A DNA stretch of 64,000 nt from Nonomuraea coxensis DSM 45129. GTDB taxonomy: Bacteria > Actinomycetota > Actinomycetes > Streptosporangiales > Streptosporangiaceae. Location: NCBI RefSeq assembly GCF_019397265.1, contig NZ_CP068985.1, forward strand, positions 6,254,001 through 6,318,000. Reading direction: 5' to 3'. The position numbers and the translations under genes are program-made. Shown here one piece after another: positions 42,454 through 51,776 of this stretch. Numbering within the stretch: the stretch's first letter is position 1; every line of letters begins with the position of its first letter. The notes under the pieces were generated by a model. That model was not told where the DNA came from and searched no databases. It saw only the letters and a program-made list of their open reading frames with translations.

Positions 42454-43383
42454 ATGCGACACACCTCCGCCAGCCGCCTCGCCGCCGCCCTCGCGGCCAC
42501 GTTCCTCGCCGGGAGCGCCGTGGGGACGGGGACGGCCACGGCCTCGACGACGGAGGCCGCCGTCTCGCAGGTCAAGGGCGGGCAGGCTCAGGTGACGAAG
42601 GAACTGCGGGCGCTGGAGAAGTCCTACAAGGGACGGATCGGGGCGTACGCGATCGACACCGCCACCGGACGGACGGTCGGCTACCGCTCCGGCGAGCGGT
42701 TCCCGCTGCTGTCCACGTTCAAGGCGCCCGTCTGCGCGGCGGCGCTGCACAAGGCCAGCACGACCTCGCCCGGACTGATGGACAAGGTCGTCAAGTGGAC
42801 GAAGGCCGACCTCAAGCCCCACTCGCCGACGACGGAGAAGCACGTCGAGGACGGCCTGACCGTCGCCCAGCTCTGCGAGGCGACCATCACCCTCAGCGAC
42901 AACACCGCGGGCAACATGGTGCTCAAGCAGGTCGGCGGCCCGGCCGGCCTCACCCGCTACTTCCGGTCGCTGAAGGACCCGGTCTCGCGGCTCGACCGGT
43001 GGGAGACCGAGCTCAACGACTGGACCGCCAAGGAGCGGCGGGACACCACCACGCCCGCCGCCATCTCCCGCGACCTGCGCCTGCTCACCTGGGGCGACGC
43101 GCTGAACGCCCAGGACCGGCGACGGCTCAACGGCTGGCTGCGCGCCAACCAGACCGGCGACGCGCGCATCCGCGCCGGCCTGCCCAAGAGCTGGACGATC
43201 GGCGACAAGACCGGCACCAACGCCGAGATCGGCGGGGCCAACGACATCGCCGTCATCTGGCCGGACAAGGGGTCCGCGCCGATCATCATGGCCGTCTACA
43301 CCACCCGGTCGACGCCCTCGGTGGACGACAAGGTGCTCGCGAAGACCGCGACCGTGCTCGCCCGCGGACTCGGCAAGCTCTGA
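42454..43383 (+). CDS. Class A serine beta-lactamase-like protein
   Basis: 309 residues with a signal peptide (1 to about 30). All class A motifs are present: Ser87-T-F-Lys90, SDN (148-150), Glu184 in ETELN, and KTG (252-254). It hydrolyses the beta-lactam ring outside the cell or at the membrane. Its stop overlaps the PBP start (TGATG), so the two are translated together. The GATATC operator-like site lies upstream. Actual spectrum is not predictable. Confidence 0.92.
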   Translation: MRHTSASRLAAALAATFLAGSAVGTGTATASTTEAAVSQVKGGQAQVTKELRALEKSYKGRIGAYAIDTATGRTVGYRSGERFPLLSTFKAPVCAAALHKASTTSPGLMDKVVKWTKADLKPHSPTTEKHVEDGLTVAQLCEATITLSDNTAGNMVLKQVGGPAGLTRYFRSLKDPVSRLDRWETELNDWTAKERRDTTTPAAISRDLRLLTWGDALNAQDRRRLNGWLRANQTGDARIRAGLPKSWTIGDKTGTNAEIGGANDIAVIWPDKGSAPIIMAVYTTRSTPSVDDKVLAKTATVLARGLGKL

Positions 43384-45515
43384 TGGCGGGCCGGGGGACG
43401 AAGATCGTGCGCCTGGCCGCCGCGGGGGCCGCGGCGGGCGTGCTCGTGGCCGGGATCACCGTCCCGGCCGTGGGCGGGGCCGGGTTCGGGCTGGTGGCGG
43501 CGGCCGACGAGGTGGACCTCAAACCGGTCGACCTGGTCGAGCCGCCGCCCGCCGAGGTCACGATCGTGCGGGACGCGAAGGGCCGCGAGATCGCGCGCTT
43601 CTACGAGGAGTACCGCGAGGTGGTCGGGTTCGACGCCATCGCGGAGGTCATGAAGACGGCCATCGTGGCGATCGAGGACTACCGCTTCTACGAGCACGGC
43701 GCCATCGACGTCGAGGGCACGCTGCGCGCGCTCGCCACGAACCTGGCGGCGGGCAAGGTCGCGCAGGGCGGTTCGAGCATCACCCAGCAGTACGTCAAGC
43801 AGGTGCTGCTCAACTCCGCCGGCACGGACGCCGAGCGTGAGGCCGCCCTGGAGGCCAGTTACGCGCGCAAGCTGAACGAGCTGCGGTACGCGATGGGCGT
43901 CGAGAAGAAATACACCAAGGACCAGATCCTGGAGAAATATCTGAACATCGCGTACTTCGGCGCCGGTGCGTACGGCGTCGAGGCGGCGGCCAGGCGCTTC
44001 TTCGGCGTCCACGCCGCCCGGCTGACGCTGCCGCAGGCCGCCACGCTGGCCGGCGCCGTCCAGGACCCGAACGCGACCGACCCCAACCTGGGCGCCGGGC
44101 ACCGCGCCCGCCTGCTGAAGCGGCGCAACGTGGTCCTCGACCGGATGGCGGAGCTGGGGAAGATCACGCAGGCGGCGGCCGACCGGGCCAAGCGCACCAA
44201 GCTCGGCTACAAGGGCACGAAGCTTCCCGGAGGCTGCGAAGCCAGCAAATATCCTTATTTCTGCTTGTACGTACGGCAGGAGATCCTCAACAATCCCGAC
44301 TTCGGCCGGACCGCCAAGGCCCGCCTCGCCACCCTGAACCGCGGCGGCCTCACCATCAGGACGACCCTCGACCCGGTCAAGCAGGCGGCCGCCGAGCGGG
44401 CGATCCGCGCGTACGTCCACGCCTCCGACCACCCGGTGGCCGCCGAGGCCCTGGTCCGGCCGGGCACCGGGGCGATCGAGGCGATGGCGGCCAGCCGCCC
44501 GTACGGCAACCGCGCGGCCCGCCACGAGATCTCCTACAACGTGGTCGCCGACGCGGCGCACGGCGGCGGGACCGGTTTCCAGGCGGGCTCGACGTTCAAG
44601 ACGTTCACCCTGATCAGCGCGCTGAAGCAGGGCATGAAGGTGGACGACGGGTTCACCGTGGGCGCGGGCTACCGCGCGCCGTCGTACGCGACGTTCAAGA
44701 ACTGCGCGGGCAAGAACATCGGCGACCCGACCCACACGGTCACCAACGACGAGGGCTCCCCCGGCTGGAAGACCCTCAGGACGGGCACGTGGGGGTCGGT
44801 GAACACGTTCTTCATGGAGCTGGAGCGCCGGGCCGGCCTCTGCGAGACGGTGACCACGGCCAAGTCGCTCGGCATCCGCCGGGCGGACGGACGCCCGCTC
44901 CAGGAGTACGAGACGTTCACGCTCGGCATCAACGAGATGGACCCGGTCACCGTGGCCACCGCGTACGCGGCGATCGCGGCCCGCGGCACGTACTGCGCGC
45001 CGATGGCCATCACCGCCATCACCGACCGGAACGGCAAGACCACCCGCTATCGCCCGAAGTGCCGCGAAGCCCTCGAACCGGCGATCGCGGACGCCACGGC
45101 CGACGTGCTGTCCGGCGTGTTCACCGAGGGCACGATGCGCGGCGTCGGCGGCATCGGCCGGGACGCGGCCGGCAAGACCGGCACCACCGACGGCTACGCG
45201 GCCGCCTGGTTCGCCGGCTTCACGCCCGACCTGGCGGCGGCGGTGAGCATCGGGGACCCGCGGGGCTCGCAGCGGCACAAGCTGGTGGGAGTGACGATCG
45301 GCGGGCGCTCCTACGGGGTCGTCGCGGGGGCCAGCCTCCCCGGGCCGATCTGGAAGGCGACGATGATCGGGGCGTTGAAGAACGTCCCCCCGACGTCCTT
45401 CACCCCGATCGACCGGGCCCGCTTCGAAGGCTGCGCCGCCCACTGCCGCCCCGATGACGACGCCGGTCCCGAGCCGGAGGAGACGCCTGCGGAAGATCGG
45501 CCACAAGGGCGATGA
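43383..45515 (+). CDS. Bifunctional class A penicillin-binding protein
   Basis: 710 residues. An N-terminal membrane anchor or signal (about 8-40) is followed by a GT51 transglycosylase with catalytic Glu98 (AIEDYRFYEH) and GGSSITQQYVKQ, then a transpeptidase with Ser403-T-F-Lys406, SVN (472-474) and KTG (598-600). It polymerises and cross-links peptidoglycan. Several Cys residues in the transpeptidase half (NCAGKN, LCETV, TYCAP) may be disulfide-bonded. ATG 43383 overlaps the beta-lactamase stop by one base, an unusual pairing of drug target and drug-destroying enzyme. Confidence 0.92.
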   Translation: MAGRGTKIVRLAAAGAAAGVLVAGITVPAVGGAGFGLVAAADEVDLKPVDLVEPPPAEVTIVRDAKGREIARFYEEYREVVGFDAIAEVMKTAIVAIEDYRFYEHGAIDVEGTLRALATNLAAGKVAQGGSSITQQYVKQVLLNSAGTDAEREAALEASYARKLNELRYAMGVEKKYTKDQILEKYLNIAYFGAGAYGVEAAARRFFGVHAARLTLPQAATLAGAVQDPNATDPNLGAGHRARLLKRRNVVLDRMAELGKITQAAADRAKRTKLGYKGTKLPGGCEASKYPYFCLYVRQEILNNPDFGRTAKARLATLNRGGLTIRTTLDPVKQAAAERAIRAYVHASDHPVAAEALVRPGTGAIEAMAASRPYGNRAARHEISYNVVADAAHGGGTGFQAGSTFKTFTLISALKQGMKVDDGFTVGAGYRAPSYATFKNCAGKNIGDPTHTVTNDEGSPGWKTLRTGTWGSVNTFFMELERRAGLCETVTTAKSLGIRRADGRPLQEYETFTLGINEMDPVTVATAYAAIAARGTYCAPMAITAITDRNGKTTRYRPKCREALEPAIADATADVLSGVFTEGTMRGVGGIGRDAAGKTGTTDGYAAAWFAGFTPDLAAAVSIGDPRGSQRHKLVGVTIGGRSYGVVAGASLPGPIWKATMIGALKNVPPTSFTPIDRARFEGCAAHCRPDDDAGPEPEETPAEDRPQGR

Positions 45516-45569
45516 CCAGGGGAAACGCCCTGAAGATCGCTCTTGGCGCCGCGTACTAGGATGATTCAC

Positions 45570-45827
45570 ATGGCTATGTGCGAGCATCTTTCCCAGTCCG
45601 GCGACCCGGCGGCGCGCACCCCAGAAGGCTGCGAGGAGTGCCTGGCGGCGGGCGGCCGGTGGGTGCATCTGCGGCGCTGCCTGGAGTGCGGCCACATCGG
45701 CTGCTGCGACTCCTCGCCGGGCAAGCACGCCACCGCCCACTTCCACGACACCAGGCATCCGGTGGTGCAGTCGTTCGAGCGGGGCGAGAACTGGCGCTGG
45801 TGCTACCTGGACGACCAGATGGGCTGA
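45570..45827 (+). CDS. UBP-type zinc-finger protein
   Basis: 85 residues. Cys and His positions (MCEHL, CEECL, CLECGHIGCCDSS, HATAHFHDTRHPVV) match the ubiquitin-hydrolase zinc finger (zf-UBP). Bacterial versions are stand-alone and of unknown role, since no ubiquitin is present. AGGA lies 8 bases before ATG 45570; the ATG at 45561 is less likely. It is convergent with the antiporter gene over a shared hairpin. Confidence 0.88.
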   Translation: MAMCEHLSQSGDPAARTPEGCEECLAAGGRWVHLRRCLECGHIGCCDSSPGKHATAHFHDTRHPVVQSFERGENWRWCYLDDQMG

Positions 45828-45844
45828 GGCCCTGCGGCCTCAGC
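45823..45844. terminator. Hairpin over two convergent stop codons
   Basis: GCTGAGGCC and GGCCTCAGC form a 9-base stem with CTGC loop, overlapping the UBP stop (45825-45827) and the antiporter stop (45840-45842). Confidence 0.65.
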
Positions 45845-47423
45845 GCTCCAGGATGGCCTCCTCGAAGTCGAGCTGGGCCATCACCTCACGCAGCACCTCG
45901 TCGTCGAGGCGCCGCTCGTCGCGCAGCCGGACGAACACCTGGCGCTCGGCCTGCAGCATGGCGCGGCGCAGCCGCCGGTAGAGCGCGCTCGGCGTCTCCG
46001 AGCCGCCCGGCCCGGTGCCGCCGCCCAGCCGCTCCCAGGCGGTGAGCGAGCGCCGCCACGACTTCTCCCTGAGCTGGTCGATGACCTGCTTCTGGATCTC
46101 GTCGGGCTCGTGCCCCTGCTCGGCCACCAGCCGGTCGAGCTCGGCGAGACCCGCCTCCAGCGCCGCCTGCTGGGCCGCCGCCTCGGCCAGCCGGTCCTCG
46201 TAGCGCTCCTGTTCGCTGGACACGCCGAGCCGCCTGATCAGCGCGGGGAACGTGGTGCCCTGGATGAGCAGCGTGCCGATGACGGTGGTGAACGTCAGGA
46301 ACAGCAGCATCGCCCGCTCGCGCGGCGGCACCTCGGGCGGGATGGCGAAGGCCGCCGCCAGCGACACCACGCCGCGCATGCCCGCCCAGCCCAGCAGGAC
46401 GCTCTGCTGCCTGCCGGGCGCCTGCGGACCGCCCCTCCGCACCACCTTGAGCAGGAACGAGGCCGCGAACACCCACACGAACCTGGTCAGGATGGTCGCG
46501 GCGAGCACCGCGGCGGCGTAGCCCGCCACCTCCCACGGGCCGTAGCCCGAGATGCCGCGGATCACGGTGACGAGCTGCAACCCGATCAGCGCGAACACGA
46601 TCGTCTCAAGGAAGAAGGCGGTGACCTTCCACACCGCGTCGGACACCAGCCGCGTGCCGAACCCGCGCAGGTGCATGCGGGAGCCGAGGTGGAGGCCGAC
46701 GATGACCACCGCGATCACGCCGGAGGCGTGCACCGACTCCGCCGCGAGATAGGCGGCGAACGGGATGAGCAGCGTGAGCGTGTTCTCGACCAGCGAGTCG
46801 CGGGTCAGCGTGAACAGCCAGGCGAACACCAGGGCCAGCCCCAGCCCGATCGCCACGCCGCCGGCCGCCGCCAGCACGAACGCGCCGACGCTGTGCAGCA
46901 GCTCGACCGTGCCGCCCAGGAACGCGCCGATCGCCACCCGGTAGGCCGTCAGCGCGGTGGCGTCGTTGAACAGGCTCTCGCCGATGAGCAGGGTCAGCGT
47001 GCGGCGCGGCAGCCCGAGCCGCCGACCGACCGCCACGGCGGCCACCGCGTCGGGCGGCGCGATGATGGCGCCCAGCGCGAACGCCAGCGGCAGCGGCAGG
47101 CCGGGCAGCAGCAGGTGCACGACGAAGCCCACCACGGCCGCGGTGAACAGCACCAGCCCGATCGACAGCAGCCCCACCGCCCGCCTGGCGTCGCGCAGGC
47201 GCAGGTAGGAGCTGTCGAGGGCGGCGGAGTAGAGCAGCGGCGGCAGGAAGACGTAGAGGACCAGCTCCGGGTCGAGCGGCACGGCGGGCACCAGCGGGGA
47301 CGCCAGCAGCCCGGCCGCCACCAGCAGCAGGGGCGCGGGCCAGCCCTTGCGCCTGGCGACCGCGGCGACGGCGATCGCGCCGCCCGCCACCAGCAGCAGT
47401 TGCAGGCCCAGGATGGGACTCAT
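45840..47423 (-). CDS. CPA1-family Na+/H+ antiporter
   Basis: 527 residues with about 12 hydrophobic helices. APPDAVAAVAVGRRLGLPRR and LIGESLFNDATALTAYR are the ion-binding signatures of NhaP/NHE-type antiporters. The cytoplasmic tail (about 395-527) is highly charged and helical and may be a pH or binding regulatory domain. It exports Na+ for H+. ATG 47423. Monocistronic. Confidence 0.92.
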   Translation of the reverse strand: MSPILGLQLLLVAGGAIAVAAVARRKGWPAPLLLVAAGLLASPLVPAVPLDPELVLYVFLPPLLYSAALDSSYLRLRDARRAVGLLSIGLVLFTAAVVGFVVHLLLPGLPLPLAFALGAIIAPPDAVAAVAVGRRLGLPRRTLTLLIGESLFNDATALTAYRVAIGAFLGGTVELLHSVGAFVLAAAGGVAIGLGLALVFAWLFTLTRDSLVENTLTLLIPFAAYLAAESVHASGVIAVVIVGLHLGSRMHLRGFGTRLVSDAVWKVTAFFLETIVFALIGLQLVTVIRGISGYGPWEVAGYAAAVLAATILTRFVWVFAASFLLKVVRRGGPQAPGRQQSVLLGWAGMRGVVSLAAAFAIPPEVPPRERAMLLFLTFTTVIGTLLIQGTTFPALIRRLGVSSEQERYEDRLAEAAAQQAALEAGLAELDRLVAEQGHEPDEIQKQVIDQLREKSWRRSLTAWERLGGGTGPGGSETPSALYRRLRRAMLQAERQVFVRLRDERRLDDEVLREVMAQLDFEEAILER

Positions 47424-47499
47424 CGGGCGCGCCTCCCCCCGTCGGCCGATCAGGCTCGCCGACGAGAGCGTACCCGGCCGCGCGGGCGCGGCCGGGCGC

Positions 47500-48759
47500 T
47501 CACCAGTCCCTGCGGTCGCTCCGCTCGTGGTAGTCGGGCTGGTCGGGGCGCAGGCGCTCGCCCGTGGAGAACATGGGGTCCCCGACGTACGGGCGGGTCA
47601 TGCCGGGGTCGGGCTGCTGGGTGTACTGCTCCTGGCGGCCGAGCGCGAGCAGCGGGTCCACCGGGTTGGGCTGCTGCTGCGGCTGCTGGTACGCGCCGTA
47701 GTCGTCACGGTAGTCGGCGCCGTAGTCGGCGGCCGGCTGCTGGGGGGCGGTGCGGCGGCGGCCGGCGCCGGGGATGCCGTGCATGGGCGTGCCGAGCCCG
47801 GCCCCGGCGGAGCCGCCCTGGCTCTGCTGCTGCGCGGGCTGCTGCTGGGCCGGCTGCTGGGCGTAGGAGTCCCGGCGGCCGTAGGAGTCCGGCCCGTAGG
47901 AGTCGGCCGCGTACGGGTCCACGGGGTAGGGCTGGGCCTGCTGCCCGCTCCCCGCGTACGTGCCGGCGGCCTGGGAGGGGAAGCCGAGGGGGTCGGTGCT
48001 GAGCGGCGCCTGGCGGCGCCGGTCGGTGCCGGGCATCTGGTAGAGCGGCTCGTTCTCGGCGTATTGGGGCTCGGCGTACTGGGGGCCGGTGAAGCGGTCG
48101 GGCTGCTGCTGCGGCTGGTACGACGGCCGGTCGGAGGTGTACTGCGGCCCGCTGAACGAGTCGCCGGTGTACTGGGGGCCGCTGGCGGGGTCGCCGGAGT
48201 AGTGGGGGCCGCTCGCCGGGTCGCCGGTGTACTGGGGACCGCTGTAGGGGTCGCCGGTGTAGCGGGGCTGCGGGCCGGTGCTCTCGACGTACTGAGGACC
48301 GGTGAAGGGCGCCCGCTCGCCGTAGGCGGGGGTCTGCTCCCTCGATCCCGTCGTCTCGCCGAACCCGGCCACGAGTTTGTCCTGGGGCGCGGGGCCCCGG
48401 GCCACGAGGACGTCGTTCGGGGACAGCGCGACCGGCCGCTCGTCGAGCGGCGGCTGCTGCTGGTGGACGGGCGGCGCCGGGCGTTGGTACTGGCCGGTGC
48501 CCGGCATGACCTCGGTGCCCGGGTCGTGCGCGGGGACGGCGGGCTGCTCGCCCGTGGCCTCGGCGAAGCCCTCGTCAAGGGTGTCGAGCAGCCGGCCGAC
48601 GTCCTCCATCGGCATGCGGAAGCTCGCTGTGCACATCTCCCCACGCCACAGGCTGAGCACCAAGGTGCCCTCGTGCCACGTGACCCGGAGGCAGCGCTCC
48701 TGACCTCGTGCATCGAAGAAGACTTCGCCGAACGACGGCAACGGGACAACTTCCGACAT
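47500..48759 (-). CDS. GPQY-repeat disordered protein with N-terminal conserved domain
   Basis: About 419 residues. Residues 1-70 (PLPSFGEVFFDARG; ASFRMPMEDVGRLLDTL) form a conserved beta-alpha domain seen in related actinomycetes. The rest is disordered, with GPQYTGDP units, Gln-rich runs and a basic tail (SDRRDW). No signal peptide, so it is cytosolic. ATG 48759 (MSEVVPLP) or 48768; no Shine-Dalgarno is visible and a strong promoter sits immediately upstream, so the mRNA may be nearly leaderless. Function unknown. Confidence 0.78.
   Translation of the reverse strand: MSEVVPLPSFGEVFFDARGQERCLRVTWHEGTLVLSLWRGEMCTASFRMPMEDVGRLLDTLDEGFAEATGEQPAVPAHDPGTEVMPGTGQYQRPAPPVHQQQPPLDERPVALSPNDVLVARGPAPQDKLVAGFGETTGSREQTPAYGERAPFTGPQYVESTGPQPRYTGDPYSGPQYTGDPASGPHYSGDPASGPQYTGDSFSGPQYTSDRPSYQPQQQPDRFTGPQYAEPQYAENEPLYQMPGTDRRRQAPLSTDPLGFPSQAAGTYAGSGQQAQPYPVDPYAADSYGPDSYGRRDSYAQQPAQQQPAQQQSQGGSAGAGLGTPMHGIPGAGRRRTAPQQPAADYGADYRDDYGAYQQPQQQPNPVDPLLALGRQEQYTQQPDPGMTRPYVGDPMFSTGERLRPDQPDYHERSDRRDW
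48151..48270. repeat. Four 30-bp tandem repeats (GPQYTGDPxS units)
   Basis: Units at 48151, 48181, 48211 and 48241, sharing TCGCCGG-GTA-TGGGG, each encode about ten residues. Divergence between units is mostly synonymous, suggesting selection on the peptide. Confidence 0.88.
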
Positions 48760-48771
48760 GGCAGACATACT

Positions 48772-48801
48772 GTATTAACCAGCCTTTATGCGTCCACTCA
48801 A
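48772..48801 (-). promoter_or_regulatory. Promoter of the GPQY-repeat gene
   Basis: On the minus strand: TTGAGT, 18 bases, TAATAC, ending 3 bases before the ATG at 48768 and 12 before that at 48759. The quality and position suggest a very short or absent leader. Confidence 0.6.
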
Positions 48802-49010
48802 CCCCGGAAAACCCTACTGAACCGGCCTTCCCATACACACCCCAGGCCCCTCTCGTCAACCACTCTGAGTCCGTGTCCGACGAGCCGGCGTCCCGATCGC
48901 CCAGTGTGCCACGCCCGCCGCCGCACGTGTTCGGGAATGCCGGGATGCGTCTGGCCGATCACGCCGCGTTCGGCGCGGCGACCCGGCAAATGCGGGTAGC
49001 GTTTACTGCC

Positions 49011-51011
49011 GTGCCGGACTCCCATCTCCCGTCAGTCGACGAACTGCTCAGCATCGCCGTCAACGCCGTCGGAGGGAGCGAGCGGCAGGGCCAGGTCACC
49101 ATGGTCCGCGCCGTGCAGCAGGCCATCGACGCCGACGAGCACCTGGCCGTGCAGGCCGGCACGGGCACCGGAAAGTCGCTGGCCTACCTCGTCCCGTCGA
49201 TCCGCCACGCCATGGACAGCGACAAGCCCGTGGTCGTCTCCACGGCCACGATCGCGCTGCAGCGCCAGCTCGTCGACCGCGACCTGCCCCGCCTCGCCGA
49301 GGCGCTCGGCAAGGAGCTGCCGCACGAGCCGACGTTCGCCATACTCAAGGGCCGGCGCAACTACCTGTGCCGCTACAAGGCGACCGCCGGCTGGCCCGAG
49401 GACGACGAGCAGGACCAGCTCTTCGACCCGCGCGAGGTGAGCGCCACCGGCCGCATGGTGCAGCGCATCCAGGAGTGGGCCGAGGAGACCGAGACCGGCG
49501 ACCGCGACGAGCTGGTGCCGGGCGTGAGCGAGCAGGCGTGGCGGCAGTTCTCCGTCAGCGCCCAGGAGTGCCTGGGCGCCAACCGCTGCCCCAGCGGGGC
49601 CGAGTGCTTCGCCGAGCTGGCCCGGCAGCGGGCCGGCGAGGTCGACGTCGTGGTCACCAACCACGCGCTGCTCGCCATCGACGCCATGGGCGAGCTGCCG
49701 GTGCTGCCCGAGCACAAGGTCGTGGTCGTCGACGAGGCGCACGAGCTGGTCGACCGGGTCACCTCCGTCGTCACCGGCGAGCTGTCGGAGCTGACCGTGT
49801 CGCTGGCCGTGCGGCGCGTCGGCCGGCTCATCGAGCAGTCGGTCGCCGACCAGCTCCAGGAGGCCGGCGAGGACCTCAAGGCGCTGCTCGCCGCCGCCCC
49901 TCCGGGGCGCGTCGACGAGCTGCCGCAGGTGCTGGGGCTGACCCTCCAGCTCATCCGCGACACCGCGTGGCGCTGCGTCACGGCGCTCGGCCCGCGCAAC
50001 GCCGACAAGGACGACCCCGACAAGGCGGGCCAGCGCAAGGCCGCGTTCACCGCCCTCGACGAGGTGCACGACACGGCGGTGCGCATGCTGGACGCCTACG
50101 GGCACGCCTCCGAGGCCGACCGCGCCGAGGTGGTCTGGCTCGACGCGGGCACCGACCGCCGGCCGCCCGCGCTGCGCGTCGCCCCGCTGACCGTCAGCGG
50201 CATGCTGCGCGACAAGCTGTTCGGCGAGCGCACGGTGGTCCTCACCTCCGCCACGCTCGCGCTGGGCGGCACGTTCGACGCGCTGGCCGCGCAGTGGGGG
50301 CTCAGCGGGCCCGGCGAGTGGCAGGGCATCGACGTCGGCTCCCCCTTCGACCACCCCAGGTCCGGCATCCTCTACGTCGCCAAGCACCTCCCCCAGCCCG
50401 GCCGCGACGGCCTGCCGCAGCAGTACCTCGACGAGATCACCGAGCTGATCGAGGCGGCCGGAGGGCGCACGCTCGGCCTGTTCTCCTCGATGCGTGCGGC
50501 CAAGGCCGCGACCGAGGCGCTGCGCGACCGGCTCGACGTGCCGCTGCTGTGCCAGGGCGACGACTCGACGATGCTGCTGGTCAGGCAGTTCGCCGAGGAC
50601 GAGCCCACGTGCCTGTTCGGCACGCTGTCGCTGTGGCAGGGGGTCGACGTGCCGGGGCCGTCGCTGCGGCTGGTCATCATCGACCGGGTGCCGTTCCCGC
50701 GCCCCGACGACCCGCTGACCTCCGCCCGGCAGCGGCACGTGGCCGCGCGGGGCGGCAACGGCTTCATGGCGGTGGCCGCCAACCACGCCGCGCTGCTGCT
50801 GGCCCAGGGCGCGGGGCGGCTGCTGCGCTCCCAGCACGACAAGGGCGTCATCGCGGTCCTCGACCCCCGCCTGGTGACGGCCCGCTACAGCGGCTTCCTG
50901 CTGAACTCGCTGCCGCCGTTCTGGCGCACCACCGACCCGGCGATCCCCCGCGCCGCCCTGAAGCGCCTCGCCGCCGAGTCCGCCGAAGCCGCCGACCCGG
51001 CCACGGCGTGA
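49011..51011 (+). CDS. dinG: DinG-family ATP-dependent DNA helicase
   Basis: About 666 residues. Motif I is AGTGTGKSLAYLVPS, motif II VVVDEAHE, and the C-terminal helicase motifs are TLSLWQGVDVPG and QGAGRLLRSQHD. A Cys cluster between (CRYK, CLGANRCPSGAEC) matches the 4Fe-4S domain of XPD/DinG helicases. It unwinds damaged or R-loop DNA 5' to 3'. The start is GTG 49011 (PDSHLPSVDEL) by family length; a TAGCGT just upstream suggests a leaderless transcript. The frame is open to 48708. Confidence 0.9.
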   Translation: MPDSHLPSVDELLSIAVNAVGGSERQGQVTMVRAVQQAIDADEHLAVQAGTGTGKSLAYLVPSIRHAMDSDKPVVVSTATIALQRQLVDRDLPRLAEALGKELPHEPTFAILKGRRNYLCRYKATAGWPEDDEQDQLFDPREVSATGRMVQRIQEWAEETETGDRDELVPGVSEQAWRQFSVSAQECLGANRCPSGAECFAELARQRAGEVDVVVTNHALLAIDAMGELPVLPEHKVVVVDEAHELVDRVTSVVTGELSELTVSLAVRRVGRLIEQSVADQLQEAGEDLKALLAAAPPGRVDELPQVLGLTLQLIRDTAWRCVTALGPRNADKDDPDKAGQRKAAFTALDEVHDTAVRMLDAYGHASEADRAEVVWLDAGTDRRPPALRVAPLTVSGMLRDKLFGERTVVLTSATLALGGTFDALAAQWGLSGPGEWQGIDVGSPFDHPRSGILYVAKHLPQPGRDGLPQQYLDEITELIEAAGGRTLGLFSSMRAAKAATEALRDRLDVPLLCQGDDSTMLLVRQFAEDEPTCLFGTLSLWQGVDVPGPSLRLVIIDRVPFPRPDDPLTSARQRHVAARGGNGFMAVAANHAALLLAQGAGRLLRSQHDKGVIAVLDPRLVTARYSGFLLNSLPPFWRTTDPAIPRAALKRLAAESAEAADPATA

Positions 51012-51020
51012 GGCGGAGGG

Positions 51021-51776
51021 TCAGCCCCAGGGGGTGAGTTCGGGGCGCTTCGGGGACAGGCCGTCGCCCGAGGAGACGCCCCGCAGGCGGCGGCTCATCC
51101 ACGGCACCAGATGCTCGCGGATCCACTGCGCGTCCTCGCGCCGCCGGGCGCGCGGGTCGACCGACCGCTCGGGCCAGTCCTTGCGCCAGTCGTCGAACGG
51201 CACGCCCAGCACGTCGAGGACCCGGGCGGCGACCAGCCGGTGCCCGTCCTCGTTCATGTGCAGCCGGTCGGCGCTCCACGCCCGCCAGTCGCGCAGCCCC
51301 TGCATGGACCACTGGTCGACCAGCCGGCACCCGTAGAGGTCGGCGATCGAGCGCAGATGCAGGTAGAAGATCGCGAAACGGCCCCGAAGCCGGCGCATGA
51401 GCGGCGTGTCGCGCGGGTCGACGCCGGTGAACAGCAGCACGTCGGCCCCGCCCGCCCGCAGGTCGCGCACCGCGTGGGCGAGCTTCTTCGCCATCACGTC
51501 GGGGTCGCAGCCCGGCCGGAGCAGGTCGTTGCCGCCGGCGCAGAAGCTGACCAGGTCGGGCGCCATCCCGACGGCCACGGGCACCTGCTCGGCGATGACC
51601 TGGTCGAGCAGCTTGCCGCGGACCGCGAGGTTGGCGTAGCGGAAGGAGGGGTCGTCGGCGGCCAGCCGCTCGGCGACCCGGTCGGCCCAGCCACGGTAGT
51701 GACCGTGGGGGCCCGGGTCGTTCAGTCCTTCGGTGAAACTGTCGCCGAGCGCGACGAAGGACTTGTAGTGCCTCAT
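51021..51776 (-). CDS. SGNH/GDSL-type esterase
   Basis: 251 residues. Block I is ALGDSFTEG (Ser13), the Gly block LAVRG, block III GGND, and block V DRLHMNEDGH with Asp and His. It hydrolyses esters or acetyl groups in the cytosol, as no signal is seen. ATG 51776 overlaps the aroQ stop (ATGA), so it is translated as the tail of the aro operon, an unexplained link. Confidence 0.88.
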   Translation of the reverse strand: MRHYKSFVALGDSFTEGLNDPGPHGHYRGWADRVAERLAADDPSFRYANLAVRGKLLDQVIAEQVPVAVGMAPDLVSFCAGGNDLLRPGCDPDVMAKKLAHAVRDLRAGGADVLLFTGVDPRDTPLMRRLRGRFAIFYLHLRSIADLYGCRLVDQWSMQGLRDWRAWSADRLHMNEDGHRLVAARVLDVLGVPFDDWRKDWPERSVDPRARRREDAQWIREHLVPWMSRRLRGVSSGDGLSPKRPELTPWG

